Shown here piece by piece: positions 25,551 through 33,164 of a stretch of 64,000 bases of DNA. Source of the stretch: a bacterium. GTDB taxonomy: Bacteria; CAIWAD01. Positions within the stretch are counted from its first letter, which is position 1. Each line of letters begins with the position of its first letter. Location of the stretch: the NCBI GenBank assembly GCA_030429345.1, contig JAUIFJ010000004.1, positions 118,916-182,915 on the forward strand. The letters run 5' to 3'. The notes beneath the pieces were generated by a model. The model saw only the letters and a list, made by a program, of their open reading frames with translations, was not told the DNA's origin and ran no database searches. Made by a program: the position numbers and the translations under genes.

Positions 25551-28472
25551 CTAGTTGACGATCGCCACGCGGAAGCGTTCGTGCTGGTTGCCGCCGCTCG
25601 GGTCGGCAAGGCGTCCGGTGATCTCGTAGTGCGTATTGGTGATCGTGTCCAGCAGCGTCTCGACGCCCTGCGCATCCCTCACGAAGATGGCGTACTCCGC
25701 CGCGAGGGGAGAAGACTCCCAGTCCAGCAGCAGGGTCGTTCCGTCGTAGTCGATGCTCAGCTGCAGCTCGCAGCCGTCGGGCAGGCCGTTGCCGTTGCCA
25801 TCGGCGGAGTCGTGCTCGTAGTACAGAGAACAGACCAGGTAGTTGGCGACCGCGCAAAGGGACTCGTTGACTTCCGGCGTCGAGGCGAAGGAAAGGCTTG
25901 TGTTGCCTTCGGCGCGCAGGCTGTTGAAGAGCGCCGCGTCCACGGTCAGGCTGCGGCGATTGGCGCCGCCCGGGCAGTCGCTGCCTCCATCGGCGAAGAG
26001 GCTGCCGACCGGTGTCCCTTCGATCGCCACATCCATGGACTCGCTCGCGCTGCTGAAGTCGCCGCGTGTCGTCAGCGTGATGCGTACAGGACCTTCGGCG
26101 GGCGGCAGGAAGCCCGCGTTCCAGACTTCGGGCGCGCCGGGATCCGGCACGGGCAGGATGGGACTGACGCGGGCCGTCCGCAGCTCGGCGTGATCCAGCG
26201 TGCCGTCCGTGTCGCAGTCCCCGCAGCTGACCAGGCGCAGATCGTCGACGTACCAGCCGTCGTAACCGGTGCAGCCGTCCTTGGCGAGCACGAAGTGCAG
26301 GCGCAGGCTGTCGCCGTCAAAGGCGGCCAGGTCCAGCAGGCTGCGGCCCCACTTCGAGGAGGTGCCGGTAAATCCCGCCTCCCCGGCCAGGGGATTGCCA
26401 GGGTTGAGCGGCCCCACCGGAGGATTGAAGAGATAGTCGAAGGGCTGCGGAGTCCAGAGACTGCCGTCGGGCCGCTCCAGGCGCAGCAGGTTGCCGTCCC
26501 AGCCGGCCTCCATGGAGAAATAGTGCCAGAACTCGAGCTGGTGTCCGGCGGCCTCCGCTTCCAGCGTGATCCAGTCGCTGATGAAGCTGTGCGTGCCGGT
26601 CTCGTCCTGGGCGCCGCAGTCGCCGACGGCGCGGTTCTCGCAGAAGGCCGCCGTGCCCGCGCGCCCCAGGGGCAGCGTGTCACGCAGGAACCAGCTGTAG
26701 GGCGTGGGCATTGTCGACTGTGTGGCGCTCCAGCCCGGCGCGCCGCTCTCGAAGTCCTCCGTATACAACAGGGTGCCGGTCCCGCAGGGCCCGGGGCCTT
26801 CCGCCAGCAGCAGGTCGTCGCTGGCTCCACAGGCGCCCGGCGTGTTCATCTCCACGGCGCGCAGGGCCTTTTCCAGTTCCGCCAGGTCGGCGGGCGCCAG
26901 TACTTCGCCCGAAGGCAGGCCCGTGCGCGGATCGTTGAGATCCACTCCCAGCAGGGCGGCGCCGGCCAGCTGGAAGGCGTGATACGCGTCCTCGAAGTCT
27001 GCCGCCGGCGAGAGGTACCAGTTCAGGCACTGGTACCAGATGGCACCGGCCTTGATCGCCCCGATGCCGTTGACGCTTTCGCCGTTGTAGCTCTTGCCGT
27101 CGACCAGCATGGCGAAGGCGTGGTTGGGCACGCCGCTGCCCGAGTGCACGCCGCCGCTGTCTCCGCTGGGGCAGGTCTGCAGCGGGCTGTTGGCATAGTC
27201 GGGGTGCCCTTCGCAGTCCGGCTGCCACATGTCGCGGATCGCGCCGCCGAAGGCCGCCGCGTCTTCCGCGATCAGCCAGCGTACGCCGTCGCCGCAGGAG
27301 GAGCGCAGGCTGTTGGGCGTGTCCGTGCCCGATCCGGTTCCATGCGCGGGCCAGGGAATGCCGCCCTGAGGGCCGGGCTGTGAGACATCGCCGTTGTAGA
27401 GGTCGATCAGTTCGCCGAAGACGTCGGAGAAGCTCTCGTTGAGCTGTCCCGACTGGTTCTGGTAGATCAGGCGCGCCGTGTTCGAGGTGATACCGTGGGT
27501 CAGTTCGTGCGCCACCACATCGTCGGTCACGGTGCCGTTGCAGAAGACCATCTGCTGCAGCACGCTGCTCCAGAAGGCATTGGGGCAGCTGGGGGCCGTG
27601 GAATGGGCCGTGGCCACCATGACCTGCCCCTCGTCGTCGATCGAATCCCGCCCGAAGGCGCGCTGGAAGTAGTCGTAGGTGTCGCCGTAGTAGTCGTAGG
27701 CCGCGTCGATGTCGGCGTCTCCGACTGACGGGTTCCCTTCCGAGCGCGCCAGGCTGCCCGGCAGGGAGCCGCCGCCCATGCCATCGTAGATCTCGCGCTG
27801 GCGCAGCGCGTGGCGCGTGGACCAGGCATCACGGACCTCGCCGTGGCCCGCGTCGACGAGCACGATGCGCTCGCGTCCGGCTTCGTGATCCACCAGTTCC
27901 AGTTTCCAGACCAGGCGCTGGGGTCCGGGCGCCTCGCCCAGCCATTGCGGGGCGTGCAGGGCCAGGCTGCCGTCGAGCAGCTGCGGCTGCCAGTGGGGAT
28001 CCGCCTCGAGTGCCCGCTGCAGGGCCTCGTCCAGGTCGATTTTCGCTTCCAGGGACAGGCGGGGATCGAGGGCGCGAATCGATCCGTTGACCGCCACGAG
28101 CCGCTCCGCCCGGTCAAAATGCAGCTGCAGGCTCTGGCCGATCAGCGGAAGGCCTTCGAAGACCTGGTCGAAGACCAGGTGATGTCTTCCCGCCAGGTCC
28201 TTCCCCTGCCGGTGCAGCCGATAGGAGTCCTTGAGCGGGGGAAGCCCGCGCCTGGCCAATTCCGCCTCCAGCCACTGGCTTCCGCTTTCCAGGGGCGTGC
28301 CTCCCGCCGGATGCAGCCAGTCCCCCGCGGGAGCGCTCAGGCCGCGCCATTCGCCCTGCGAGCTCAGCAGGTCCTCGCCGGGGTGCAGGGCCGCGGATGC
28401 GCTGGCCAGGGGACCCAGCAGAAGAGCCAGTGTCAGAGTCGCGCGCAATGCGCCGGCGGGCAGGGCTGCCAT
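25551..28472 (-). CDS. Secreted M4 family (thermolysin-like) metallopeptidase, multidomain
   Basis: 973 residues. Signal peptide (LRATLTLALLLGPLASASA), then an FTP-type propeptide (RLHRQGKDLAGRHHLVFDQV, ERLVAVNGSI). Catalytic domain: H322-E323-x-x-H326 in VVAHELTHGITS and third zinc ligand E346 in NESFSDVFGE, plus GVHSGSGVPNHAF around the later catalytic His. After the protease come a MAM/immune-inhibitor-like domain (FESGAPGW to YDGWYVDDLRL), an acidic D-x-D-x-D-G loop (DCDTDGTLDHAEL) likely to bind calcium, and an FN3-like tail ending RFRVAIVN. ATG preceded by AGGA. Extracellular proteolysis is the expected role. It is much longer than plain thermolysins. Confidence 0.92.
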   Translation of the reverse strand: MAALPAGALRATLTLALLLGPLASASAALHPGEDLLSSQGEWRGLSAPAGDWLHPAGGTPLESGSQWLEAELARRGLPPLKDSYRLHRQGKDLAGRHHLVFDQVFEGLPLIGQSLQLHFDRAERLVAVNGSIRALDPRLSLEAKIDLDEALQRALEADPHWQPQLLDGSLALHAPQWLGEAPGPQRLVWKLELVDHEAGRERIVLVDAGHGEVRDAWSTRHALRQREIYDGMGGGSLPGSLARSEGNPSVGDADIDAAYDYYGDTYDYFQRAFGRDSIDDEGQVMVATAHSTAPSCPNAFWSSVLQQMVFCNGTVTDDVVAHELTHGITSNTARLIYQNQSGQLNESFSDVFGELIDLYNGDVSQPGPQGGIPWPAHGTGSGTDTPNSLRSSCGDGVRWLIAEDAAAFGGAIRDMWQPDCEGHPDYANSPLQTCPSGDSGGVHSGSGVPNHAFAMLVDGKSYNGESVNGIGAIKAGAIWYQCLNWYLSPAADFEDAYHAFQLAGAALLGVDLNDPRTGLPSGEVLAPADLAELEKALRAVEMNTPGACGASDDLLLAEGPGPCGTGTLLYTEDFESGAPGWSATQSTMPTPYSWFLRDTLPLGRAGTAAFCENRAVGDCGAQDETGTHSFISDWITLEAEAAGHQLEFWHYFSMEAGWDGNLLRLERPDGSLWTPQPFDYLFNPPVGPLNPGNPLAGEAGFTGTSSKWGRSLLDLAAFDGDSLRLHFVLAKDGCTGYDGWYVDDLRLVSCGDCDTDGTLDHAELRTARVSPILPVPDPGAPEVWNAGFLPPAEGPVRITLTTRGDFSSASESMDVAIEGTPVGSLFADGGSDCPGGANRRSLTVDAALFNSLRAEGNTSLSFASTPEVNESLCAVANYLVCSLYYEHDSADGNGNGLPDGCELQLSIDYDGTTLLLDWESSPLAAEYAIFVRDAQGVETLLDTITNTHYEITGRLADPSGGNQHERFRVAIVN

Positions 28473-28643
28473 GGGGAATCCTTTCGCTCTGGGTTTCGGG
28501 GGGCTGAGTGCCACCACTATAGAACTTCCCCAGCGCTGAAACCAGCAAGAAGAGGCTGCCGGCGGAATCCGCGGGGGGAGCTCGTTTTCTCTCTTGGACC
28601 GGAACTCCGAGATTGCGGGATCTGATTGGTTGAAGGGATCCGG

Positions 28644-29690
28644 ATGATTCGCGTGTTGATGGACTGTGTCTGCTGTCTGCTGTTCGTCCTGTCTGCCGTG
28701 GCGGCGGAGCGGGGTACGGAAGTGCCCGCGGATACTCTCGCTCCCGGGCGCGAATGGAGCGGCCTGCCCATTTTCGGCTGGGACGAGGCCACCGGCTTCG
28801 TCGGCGGCGGCATGGTGACCCTGATCCTGCCCGACAGCGCCGGCTGGACCGATACCTGGCAGCTGGTCGGAATCGCCACCACGCGCAACCAGCAGACCAT
28901 CGGCATCGATCCGGATCTGTCCTTCCAACAGGATCGCCTGCGCCTGACCGGCGAGCTGGACTGGGACCGCTGGGAGGAGGACTATTCCCTGCCCGGCAAC
29001 GACAGCCCGGATTCGCTGCTGGAACTGCAGGCCACCGGCCCGGGATTGGAACTGATCCTGACCCGCGCCTTCCTGCGGGGACATTTCGTGGGAGTGGGCT
29101 GGAAGGCGGAATGGAAAAGCCTGCGCGAGGAACTGCCCGGCTTTCGCGGCGGACGCCTGAGCGGCCCGGGACTGGTCTTCACGCGGGACAGCCGCGATCG
29201 CGCCATCTATCCGACCAGCGGCTGGTACTTCCAGGCGGAGAACTGGCATTTCAGCGAATCCGTGGGATCGACCTTCGATTACCGGGAACTGAGTGCCGAT
29301 CTGCGGCGCTACCAGTCCCTTGGATCCGACCGGGTGCTGGCCTGGCAACTAGCCTGGGCGCGCCAATGGGGCGCACCCGGCTTCCGGCATCGCCTGAGCC
29401 TGGCCGATGAGCTGCGCGCCTACGGGGACAATCGCTTCACGGACCTGCAGCGCCTGAGCGGCCGCGCCGAACTGCGCTGGCCGCTGTTCTGGAAGCTGGG
29501 GCTTTCCCTCTTTGCGGGAGCGGGGCAGGTGATCGGGGAAGAGGTCCTTGCCCTGAACCAGCTGCGGCACAGCGCCGGAGTGGGCTTCCGCTACCGGCTG
29601 GGCAAGGAACACCGGCTGAACCTGGCCCTGGACATTGCCGTAGGCCGCGACGACATGCAGCTGGCCTTCAGCCTGGGCGAGGCCTTCTAG
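28644..29690 (+). CDS. Outer-membrane beta-barrel protein (Omp85/BamA surface-antigen domain)
   Basis: 348 residues with a signal peptide (VLMDCVCCLLFVLSAVAA). The remainder is alternating amphipathic strands: GFVGGGMVTLIL, GPGLVFTRDSRDRAIYPTSGWYF (the D-R-D-x-x-x-P-x-x-G pattern of the bacterial surface antigen domain), GDNRFTDLQRLSGRAELRW, and a last strand ending LAFSLGEAF with terminal Phe, as expected for outer-membrane insertion. No POTRA domains, so it is a barrel-only relative rather than BamA itself. ATG at 28644 with AAGGGA. Supports a diderm envelope. Confidence 0.85.
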   Translation: MIRVLMDCVCCLLFVLSAVAAERGTEVPADTLAPGREWSGLPIFGWDEATGFVGGGMVTLILPDSAGWTDTWQLVGIATTRNQQTIGIDPDLSFQQDRLRLTGELDWDRWEEDYSLPGNDSPDSLLELQATGPGLELILTRAFLRGHFVGVGWKAEWKSLREELPGFRGGRLSGPGLVFTRDSRDRAIYPTSGWYFQAENWHFSESVGSTFDYRELSADLRRYQSLGSDRVLAWQLAWARQWGAPGFRHRLSLADELRAYGDNRFTDLQRLSGRAELRWPLFWKLGLSLFAGAGQVIGEEVLALNQLRHSAGVGFRYRLGKEHRLNLALDIAVGRDDMQLAFSLGEAF

Positions 29691-29746
29691 CGGGCATTGT
29701 GCCGCTGGCGGTGGCTTTGCATCTTTGGCTCCAAAGCGGGAACACA

Positions 29747-30274
29747 ATGGGATTTTTCTACTTCTTCTTCCTGGGGCTGTCCATGCTGGGCAGCCTGGTG
29801 CTGGGCCTGATGCTGGGAGCGCCGCGTTTCCTGCAGATTCTCCAGCTGGGCTCGGCGCTGCTGGCCTTGTGGCTCTTCAGCCAGTGGCAGGCCGTGGCGG
29901 GGCTGGCCTGGCTGGCGGTGGTCGTCGGCCAGCGCCTGCTGCTGGAGCACAACTGGAAGCGTCGCGACCGCCAGGCCGACGGAACCCAGGACCGGGCGGC
30001 GATCTTCCTGAGCGTGAGCCGCGCCGTGGAAGACGGGAAGGCGCCCTTCGTCCTTTGGCTCACGCCCTTCAAGGGCCCGTCCTACTGGTTGGCGCGCCGC
30101 CTGAAGAATCCAGTGCCCCAGGCGGGGAACCGCCCGGCTTCCGAGTTGCTGCTTCCGCTGCTGGACCGTGTATACGGCAGCCGCAGCGGGTTCACCCTGG
30201 ACACGAGACACCTGCAGGCCGCCATGCCCCCCGGGCAGCAGGCCGGTCCGGCCCTCGTGATCCGTTGCGTCTGA
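29747..30274 (+). CDS. Small membrane protein of unknown function
   Basis: About 175 residues. Two hydrophobic blocks at the N-terminus (MGFFYFFFLGLSMLGSLVLG and LGSALLALWLFSQW with AGLAWLAVVVGQRLLL) form two to four membrane segments. A basic, soluble C-terminal 110 residues follows (HNWKRRDRQADG onward). No family recognised. ATG at 29747 preceded by GGGA; a GTG at 29699 would add 16 residues. It begins a close series with rhodanese (13 bp), MauE/DoxX protein and hydrolase, so a shared transcript is likely. Confidence 0.65.
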   Translation: MGFFYFFFLGLSMLGSLVLGLMLGAPRFLQILQLGSALLALWLFSQWQAVAGLAWLAVVVGQRLLLEHNWKRRDRQADGTQDRAAIFLSVSRAVEDGKAPFVLWLTPFKGPSYWLARRLKNPVPQAGNRPASELLLPLLDRVYGSRSGFTLDTRHLQAAMPPGQQAGPALVIRCV

Positions 30275-30287
30275 AAGCGGGATTGCC

Positions 30288-30776
30288 ATGCAGATCGTTC
30301 AACGCTTCCTCCTGCTGGGTCTTTTGGGCATCGTCCTTGGCCTGGCCGTCAACACCCTGCGTCCGACGGGCCTCAGCCTGGTGGCCAGGGAGCTGGTCGA
30401 AACCAGCGCGGCGGGGGTCGACACGCTCGAAACCGCCGAGAGCCCTGCCCTGGCCGTCATCGGCTTCGCGGAGGCGGATGTGCTCTTCCAGAAGGAGCTG
30501 GCCGCCTTCGTCGATGCCCGCGACGCGGAAAAGTTCGCCGCCGGCCACATTCCCGGAGCGATCAACCTGCCCACCTCGGCCTACCGGGACGGGGAAGCCG
30601 ACCTGCCGCTGCCGAAGGGCTTCCTGGTCGTGATCTACTGCGACGGCGGGCATTGCGAACTGTCGCACGAGCTGGCCGACCTGCTGGTCGACGACGGCTA
30701 CCGCAAGGTCCGCGTATACGAGGGCGGCTACGAGGAATGGGATCAGCTGGGCATGCCGCTGGAAAGCGGGGAATAG
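30288..30776 (+). CDS. Membrane-anchored single-domain rhodanese
   Basis: 162 residues. One N-terminal membrane anchor (RFLLLGLLGIVLGLAVNTL), then a rhodanese domain: VDARDAEKFAAGHIPGAINLP (CH2A-like), active-site loop with C118 in VIYCDGGHCELSHELA, and VRVYEGGYEEW near the end. The loop begins C-D-G-G-H-C, giving a second Cys four residues later; that Cys pair could form a redox disulfide. The catalytic domain probably faces the periplasm. It sits three bases before a MauE/DoxX gene, an arrangement often seen and consistent with sulfur or disulfide redox work. Confidence 0.9.
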   Translation: MQIVQRFLLLGLLGIVLGLAVNTLRPTGLSLVARELVETSAAGVDTLETAESPALAVIGFAEADVLFQKELAAFVDARDAEKFAAGHIPGAINLPTSAYRDGEADLPLPKGFLVVIYCDGGHCELSHELADLLVDDGYRKVRVYEGGYEEWDQLGMPLESGE

Positions 30777-30779
30777 GCG

Positions 30780-31208
30780 GTGAGCCATCCGCTGCTGCTC
30801 TGGGCCTGCCGGCTTGTGCTCGCCGGGCTCTTCCTGCTTGCCGCCACGGGCAAGATCCTCGAACCCCACGACTTCGCCGGCGTGATCCGCAATTTCCAGC
30901 TCCTGCCGCGGGCCCTCTCCAACCTGCCGGCGATCACCGTTCCCTGGATCGAGGCCCTGGCCGCCCTGGCGGTCCTTGCAGGCGGCCGCTGGTTCAGCGC
31001 CGGCCTGGCCTGGATCACGGCGATGCTCGCCGGCTTCACGCTGCTCTTCTTCTACGTGATGGCCCTGGGGATCGAGGTCGACTGCGGCTGCTTCGGCCAG
31101 CTGGGCGCCCTGCTGGCCGGCGAAGTCGGCCCGGGCAGCGTCCTGCGCAACCTGGTGCTGCTGGGCATGTGCGTCATTCTTTGGCGCAGCCCTCTCGCTC
31201 GCTCGTGA
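30780..31208 (+). CDS. MauE/DoxX family membrane protein
   Basis: 142 residues, four membrane helices. It contains RLVLAGLFLLAATGKILEPH, ending in the G-K-x-x-x-P/H signature, and FYVMALGIEVDCGCFGQLG, where the C-x-C-F-G motif is characteristic of MauE-type proteins that pass reducing equivalents to periplasmic thiols. GTG start three bases after the rhodanese stop; it overlaps the hydrolase start by four bases. Together with the anchored rhodanese it may form a membrane thiol/sulfur redox pair (inference). Confidence 0.85.
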   Translation: MSHPLLLWACRLVLAGLFLLAATGKILEPHDFAGVIRNFQLLPRALSNLPAITVPWIEALAALAVLAGGRWFSAGLAWITAMLAGFTLLFFYVMALGIEVDCGCFGQLGALLAGEVGPGSVLRNLVLLGMCVILWRSPLARS

Positions 31209-31945
31209 ACACTCCGCTCAGCCTCTTCGCCACCCTGACCGCTTCCCGTCTGCATTTCGAGGTGCTCGGAAATGGGCCGCTGCTCCTGCTGCTGCACAGC
31301 GGCGGTGGCGGCTACACTCCGGGGGACTGGGACGAGGGCTGCCGCCGGCTGGCCAGGCGTTTCCGCCTGCTGCGCGTGGAAAGGCGCGGCTACGGCTTGA
31401 GCTCGCCCCGGGACTCCTTCCCGCTCGACTTCTTCCGCGAGGAACTTCGGGAGCTGGAACGCTTCCTGGATGTGATCCATGCGCCGAAGCGTTTCGACCT
31501 GCTCGCCACCAGCGACGGCGGCACCATTGCCATGCTTTTCGCGGCCGCCTTCCCGGAACGGGTCGGCCGCCTGGTGCTGGAAGGAACACATGCCTTCTTC
31601 GAAGCCTCCATGGCCGACGAGCTGCTCCGCCGGCAGAAGAAGTTCCGCGAGAAGCACGGCAGTCCGCCCCCCGGCACCTTTCTGGCCACCATGGAGGCCT
31701 GGTTCAGGGATTTTCGTGATCCGCGCTGGCTCCAGTGGGACATCCGTTCCGAGATCGAGGCGATCCGCTGCCCGACCCTCGTGATCCAGGGGGCGGAGGA
31801 CCCCTTCGTCGACGACAGCCACAGCCAGGAGATCGCCCGCCGCATTCCCGGCGCCCGCTGCGAGATCCTCCCCGAGGCCCGTCACCTGTGTCACCGTACG
31901 ACACCGGAACGGTTCTATGGACTGGTGGAAAACTTCCTGGACTGA
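31205..31945 (+). CDS. Alpha/beta hydrolase
   Basis: 246 residues. Oxyanion region LLLLHSGGGGYTPGDW, nucleophile elbow LLATSDGGTIAML (Ser followed by Asp, so S-x-G-G with an unusual Thr before Ser), acid near PTLVIQGAEDPFVD, and the terminal His in EILPEARHLCHRTTPERF. All three triad positions can be placed. GTG start overlapping the MauE/DoxX gene by four bases. Substrate unknown. No terminator follows; a palindromic element begins 30 bp after the stop. Confidence 0.85.
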   Translation: MNTPLSLFATLTASRLHFEVLGNGPLLLLLHSGGGGYTPGDWDEGCRRLARRFRLLRVERRGYGLSSPRDSFPLDFFREELRELERFLDVIHAPKRFDLLATSDGGTIAMLFAAAFPERVGRLVLEGTHAFFEASMADELLRRQKKFREKHGSPPPGTFLATMEAWFRDFRDPRWLQWDIRSEIEAIRCPTLVIQGAEDPFVDDSHSQEIARRIPGARCEILPEARHLCHRTTPERFYGLVENFLD

Positions 31946-32249
31946 CCTGCCTGCGCCATAGGCCGCCTGCCTTGTTGTCATCCCGCGGCTTGACCGCGGG
32001 ATCCTGCTCCGCGTCGAAGACCGAAGTGCTGTATGACACGCTTGTGCCTACGGGGAAAGCATTGTTGGCCCTTGTGCCTTCGGCATGGAAAAGGATCCCG
32101 TGGTCAATCCACGGGATGACACTGGGTGGTGGGTGTATACAGAGCAATCCGGGCCGCAAAGAGGGGACACGCAGGAATAGCTGCGGGCGCAGGCCCGCAG
32201 ACCGGAATGGGAGAGAAGGTGTATTACACGAAGTACAGTTCGAGGTAAC
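31946..32249. other. Intergenic region between hydrolase and TetR gene
   Basis: 304 bp between convergent genes, filled mainly by the palindromic element (31976-32121). A perfect hairpin CTGCGGGC-GCAG-GCCCGCAG lies at 32181-32200 without a T-run. It may help end transcription from either side. No reading frame with coding character. Confidence 0.55.
31976..32121. mobile_element. 146-bp inverted-pair palindromic element (REPIN-like)
   Basis: Two 29-bp hairpin units in opposite orientation, 31976-32004 and 32093-32121, enclose 88 bp. The left unit reads TGTCATCCCGCGG... with hairpin CCCGCGG/CCGCGGG; the right, read on the minus strand, has CCCGTGG/CCACGGG. Of three differences between units, two are compensatory (C-G to T-A in the same stem pair), so the hairpin is maintained. 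Very similar GTCATCCCGCGG hairpins are common intergenic repeats in many bacteria. It is unrelated in sequence to the element at 8.3 kb. Confidence 0.7.
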
Positions 32250-32861
32250 CTACACCGGTGTGACAACCAGCGTGTTGATCAGGCGGTCCATGACCAGTTC
32301 GTCCACCCGGTCCATCTGCGCGCCGTACTGGGAGGCCAGCGAGCGGTTGCGGGCTTCCAGCAGGCCATTGGCCGCGGAGATCAGGCCGACCACGTAGGTC
32401 ACTGGGTCATCGACCTGCAGCATGCCCTCGGTCTTCATTTCCTGGACCAGCTCGACCATCTGGTTGACCAGTTCCGCGCGACGGCGCAGCAGATCCATCT
32501 GGACCTCTTCCTGCAGCTCGGCGAAAACATCCGGCCGCGAAGCGACGTACATCATCAGGGAGAACAAGGAGGGATACTCGTTGCTGAAATGGCGATAGGC
32601 GCTGAAGTAGAGGCGCAGGCGAAGCAGCTTGTTCTGTTCCTGCGGAATCAGGCCCATGATCTGCGTGCGCAGCACTTCCCAGGCTTCCGTCAAAAGGATA
32701 CCAAGGATCTCGGCCTTGTTGCGGAAGTTGGAATAGATCGCGCCCGTGGTCAGTCCGGCCTCGCGGGCAATGCGGCGAACGGTGACGCAGTCATAGCCCT
32801 CACTCAGAATCAGGTCCCGCGCGGTTTCCAGTACAATGTCCTTTTGACAGGCCTTCGGCAT
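32250..32861 (-). CDS. TetR family regulator, probable repressor of the beta-oxidation operon
   Basis: 203 residues. N-terminal TetR DNA-binding domain: ETARDLILSEGYDCVTVRRI followed by the recognition helix region AREAGLTTGAIYSNFRNKAEIL. The C-terminal ligand domain (about 60-200) is all-helical. AAGGAG precedes the ATG. It is divergent from the acyl-CoA dehydrogenase gene with 303 bp between them; in Bacillus and Thermus a TetR protein (FadR) represses fad operons and is released by acyl-CoA. A like role here is inferred from position. Confidence 0.88.
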   Translation of the reverse strand: MPKACQKDIVLETARDLILSEGYDCVTVRRIAREAGLTTGAIYSNFRNKAEILGILLTEAWEVLRTQIMGLIPQEQNKLLRLRLYFSAYRHFSNEYPSLFSLMMYVASRPDVFAELQEEVQMDLLRRRAELVNQMVELVQEMKTEGMLQVDDPVTYVVGLISAANGLLEARNRSLASQYGAQMDRVDELVMDRLINTLVVTPV

Positions 32862-33164
32862 GGGGTTCTCCTTTGCAGTATGCGCTTCCGGAGTCAGCGG
32901 CAGGTGGCCCTTCAGGCCTTGCTTTGGACAGCTGCCCGGGGGCGGGAGTCCTGCCTGCGACTAATATAGTGAGGCAACCCGCCGAGCAAAGGCCTTTCCC
33001 GGCTTCGCCAAATCCATTCGGTGGCCATCCGAACCATGGAACCAGCGGGTCGGAAGGACGATATCCCTACTATGCCTTCAAGGTGGAAAGCAGGGATGCG
33101 GCTGGCAGCAATCCCCGTCTTCCACTGGACGGCCGGCCGTTTCACGCAGCCAACGAGGACGCTG
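32862..33164. promoter_or_regulatory. Divergent control region, TetR gene / fad operon
   Basis: 303 bp. An imperfect dyad TTCGG-TGGCCAT-CCGAA at 33017-33033 is the best operator candidate, and TAATAT at 32961-32966 could be a -10 box, but no matching -35 is present at normal spacing. No coding content is likely, though the dehydrogenase frame stays open back to 33021. Confidence 0.4.

Noticed and set aside
28473..29348. N-terminal extension of the M4 peptidase to 29348
   Set aside because: It runs antisense to the outer-membrane barrel gene. The signal peptide and AGGA site place the start at 28472.
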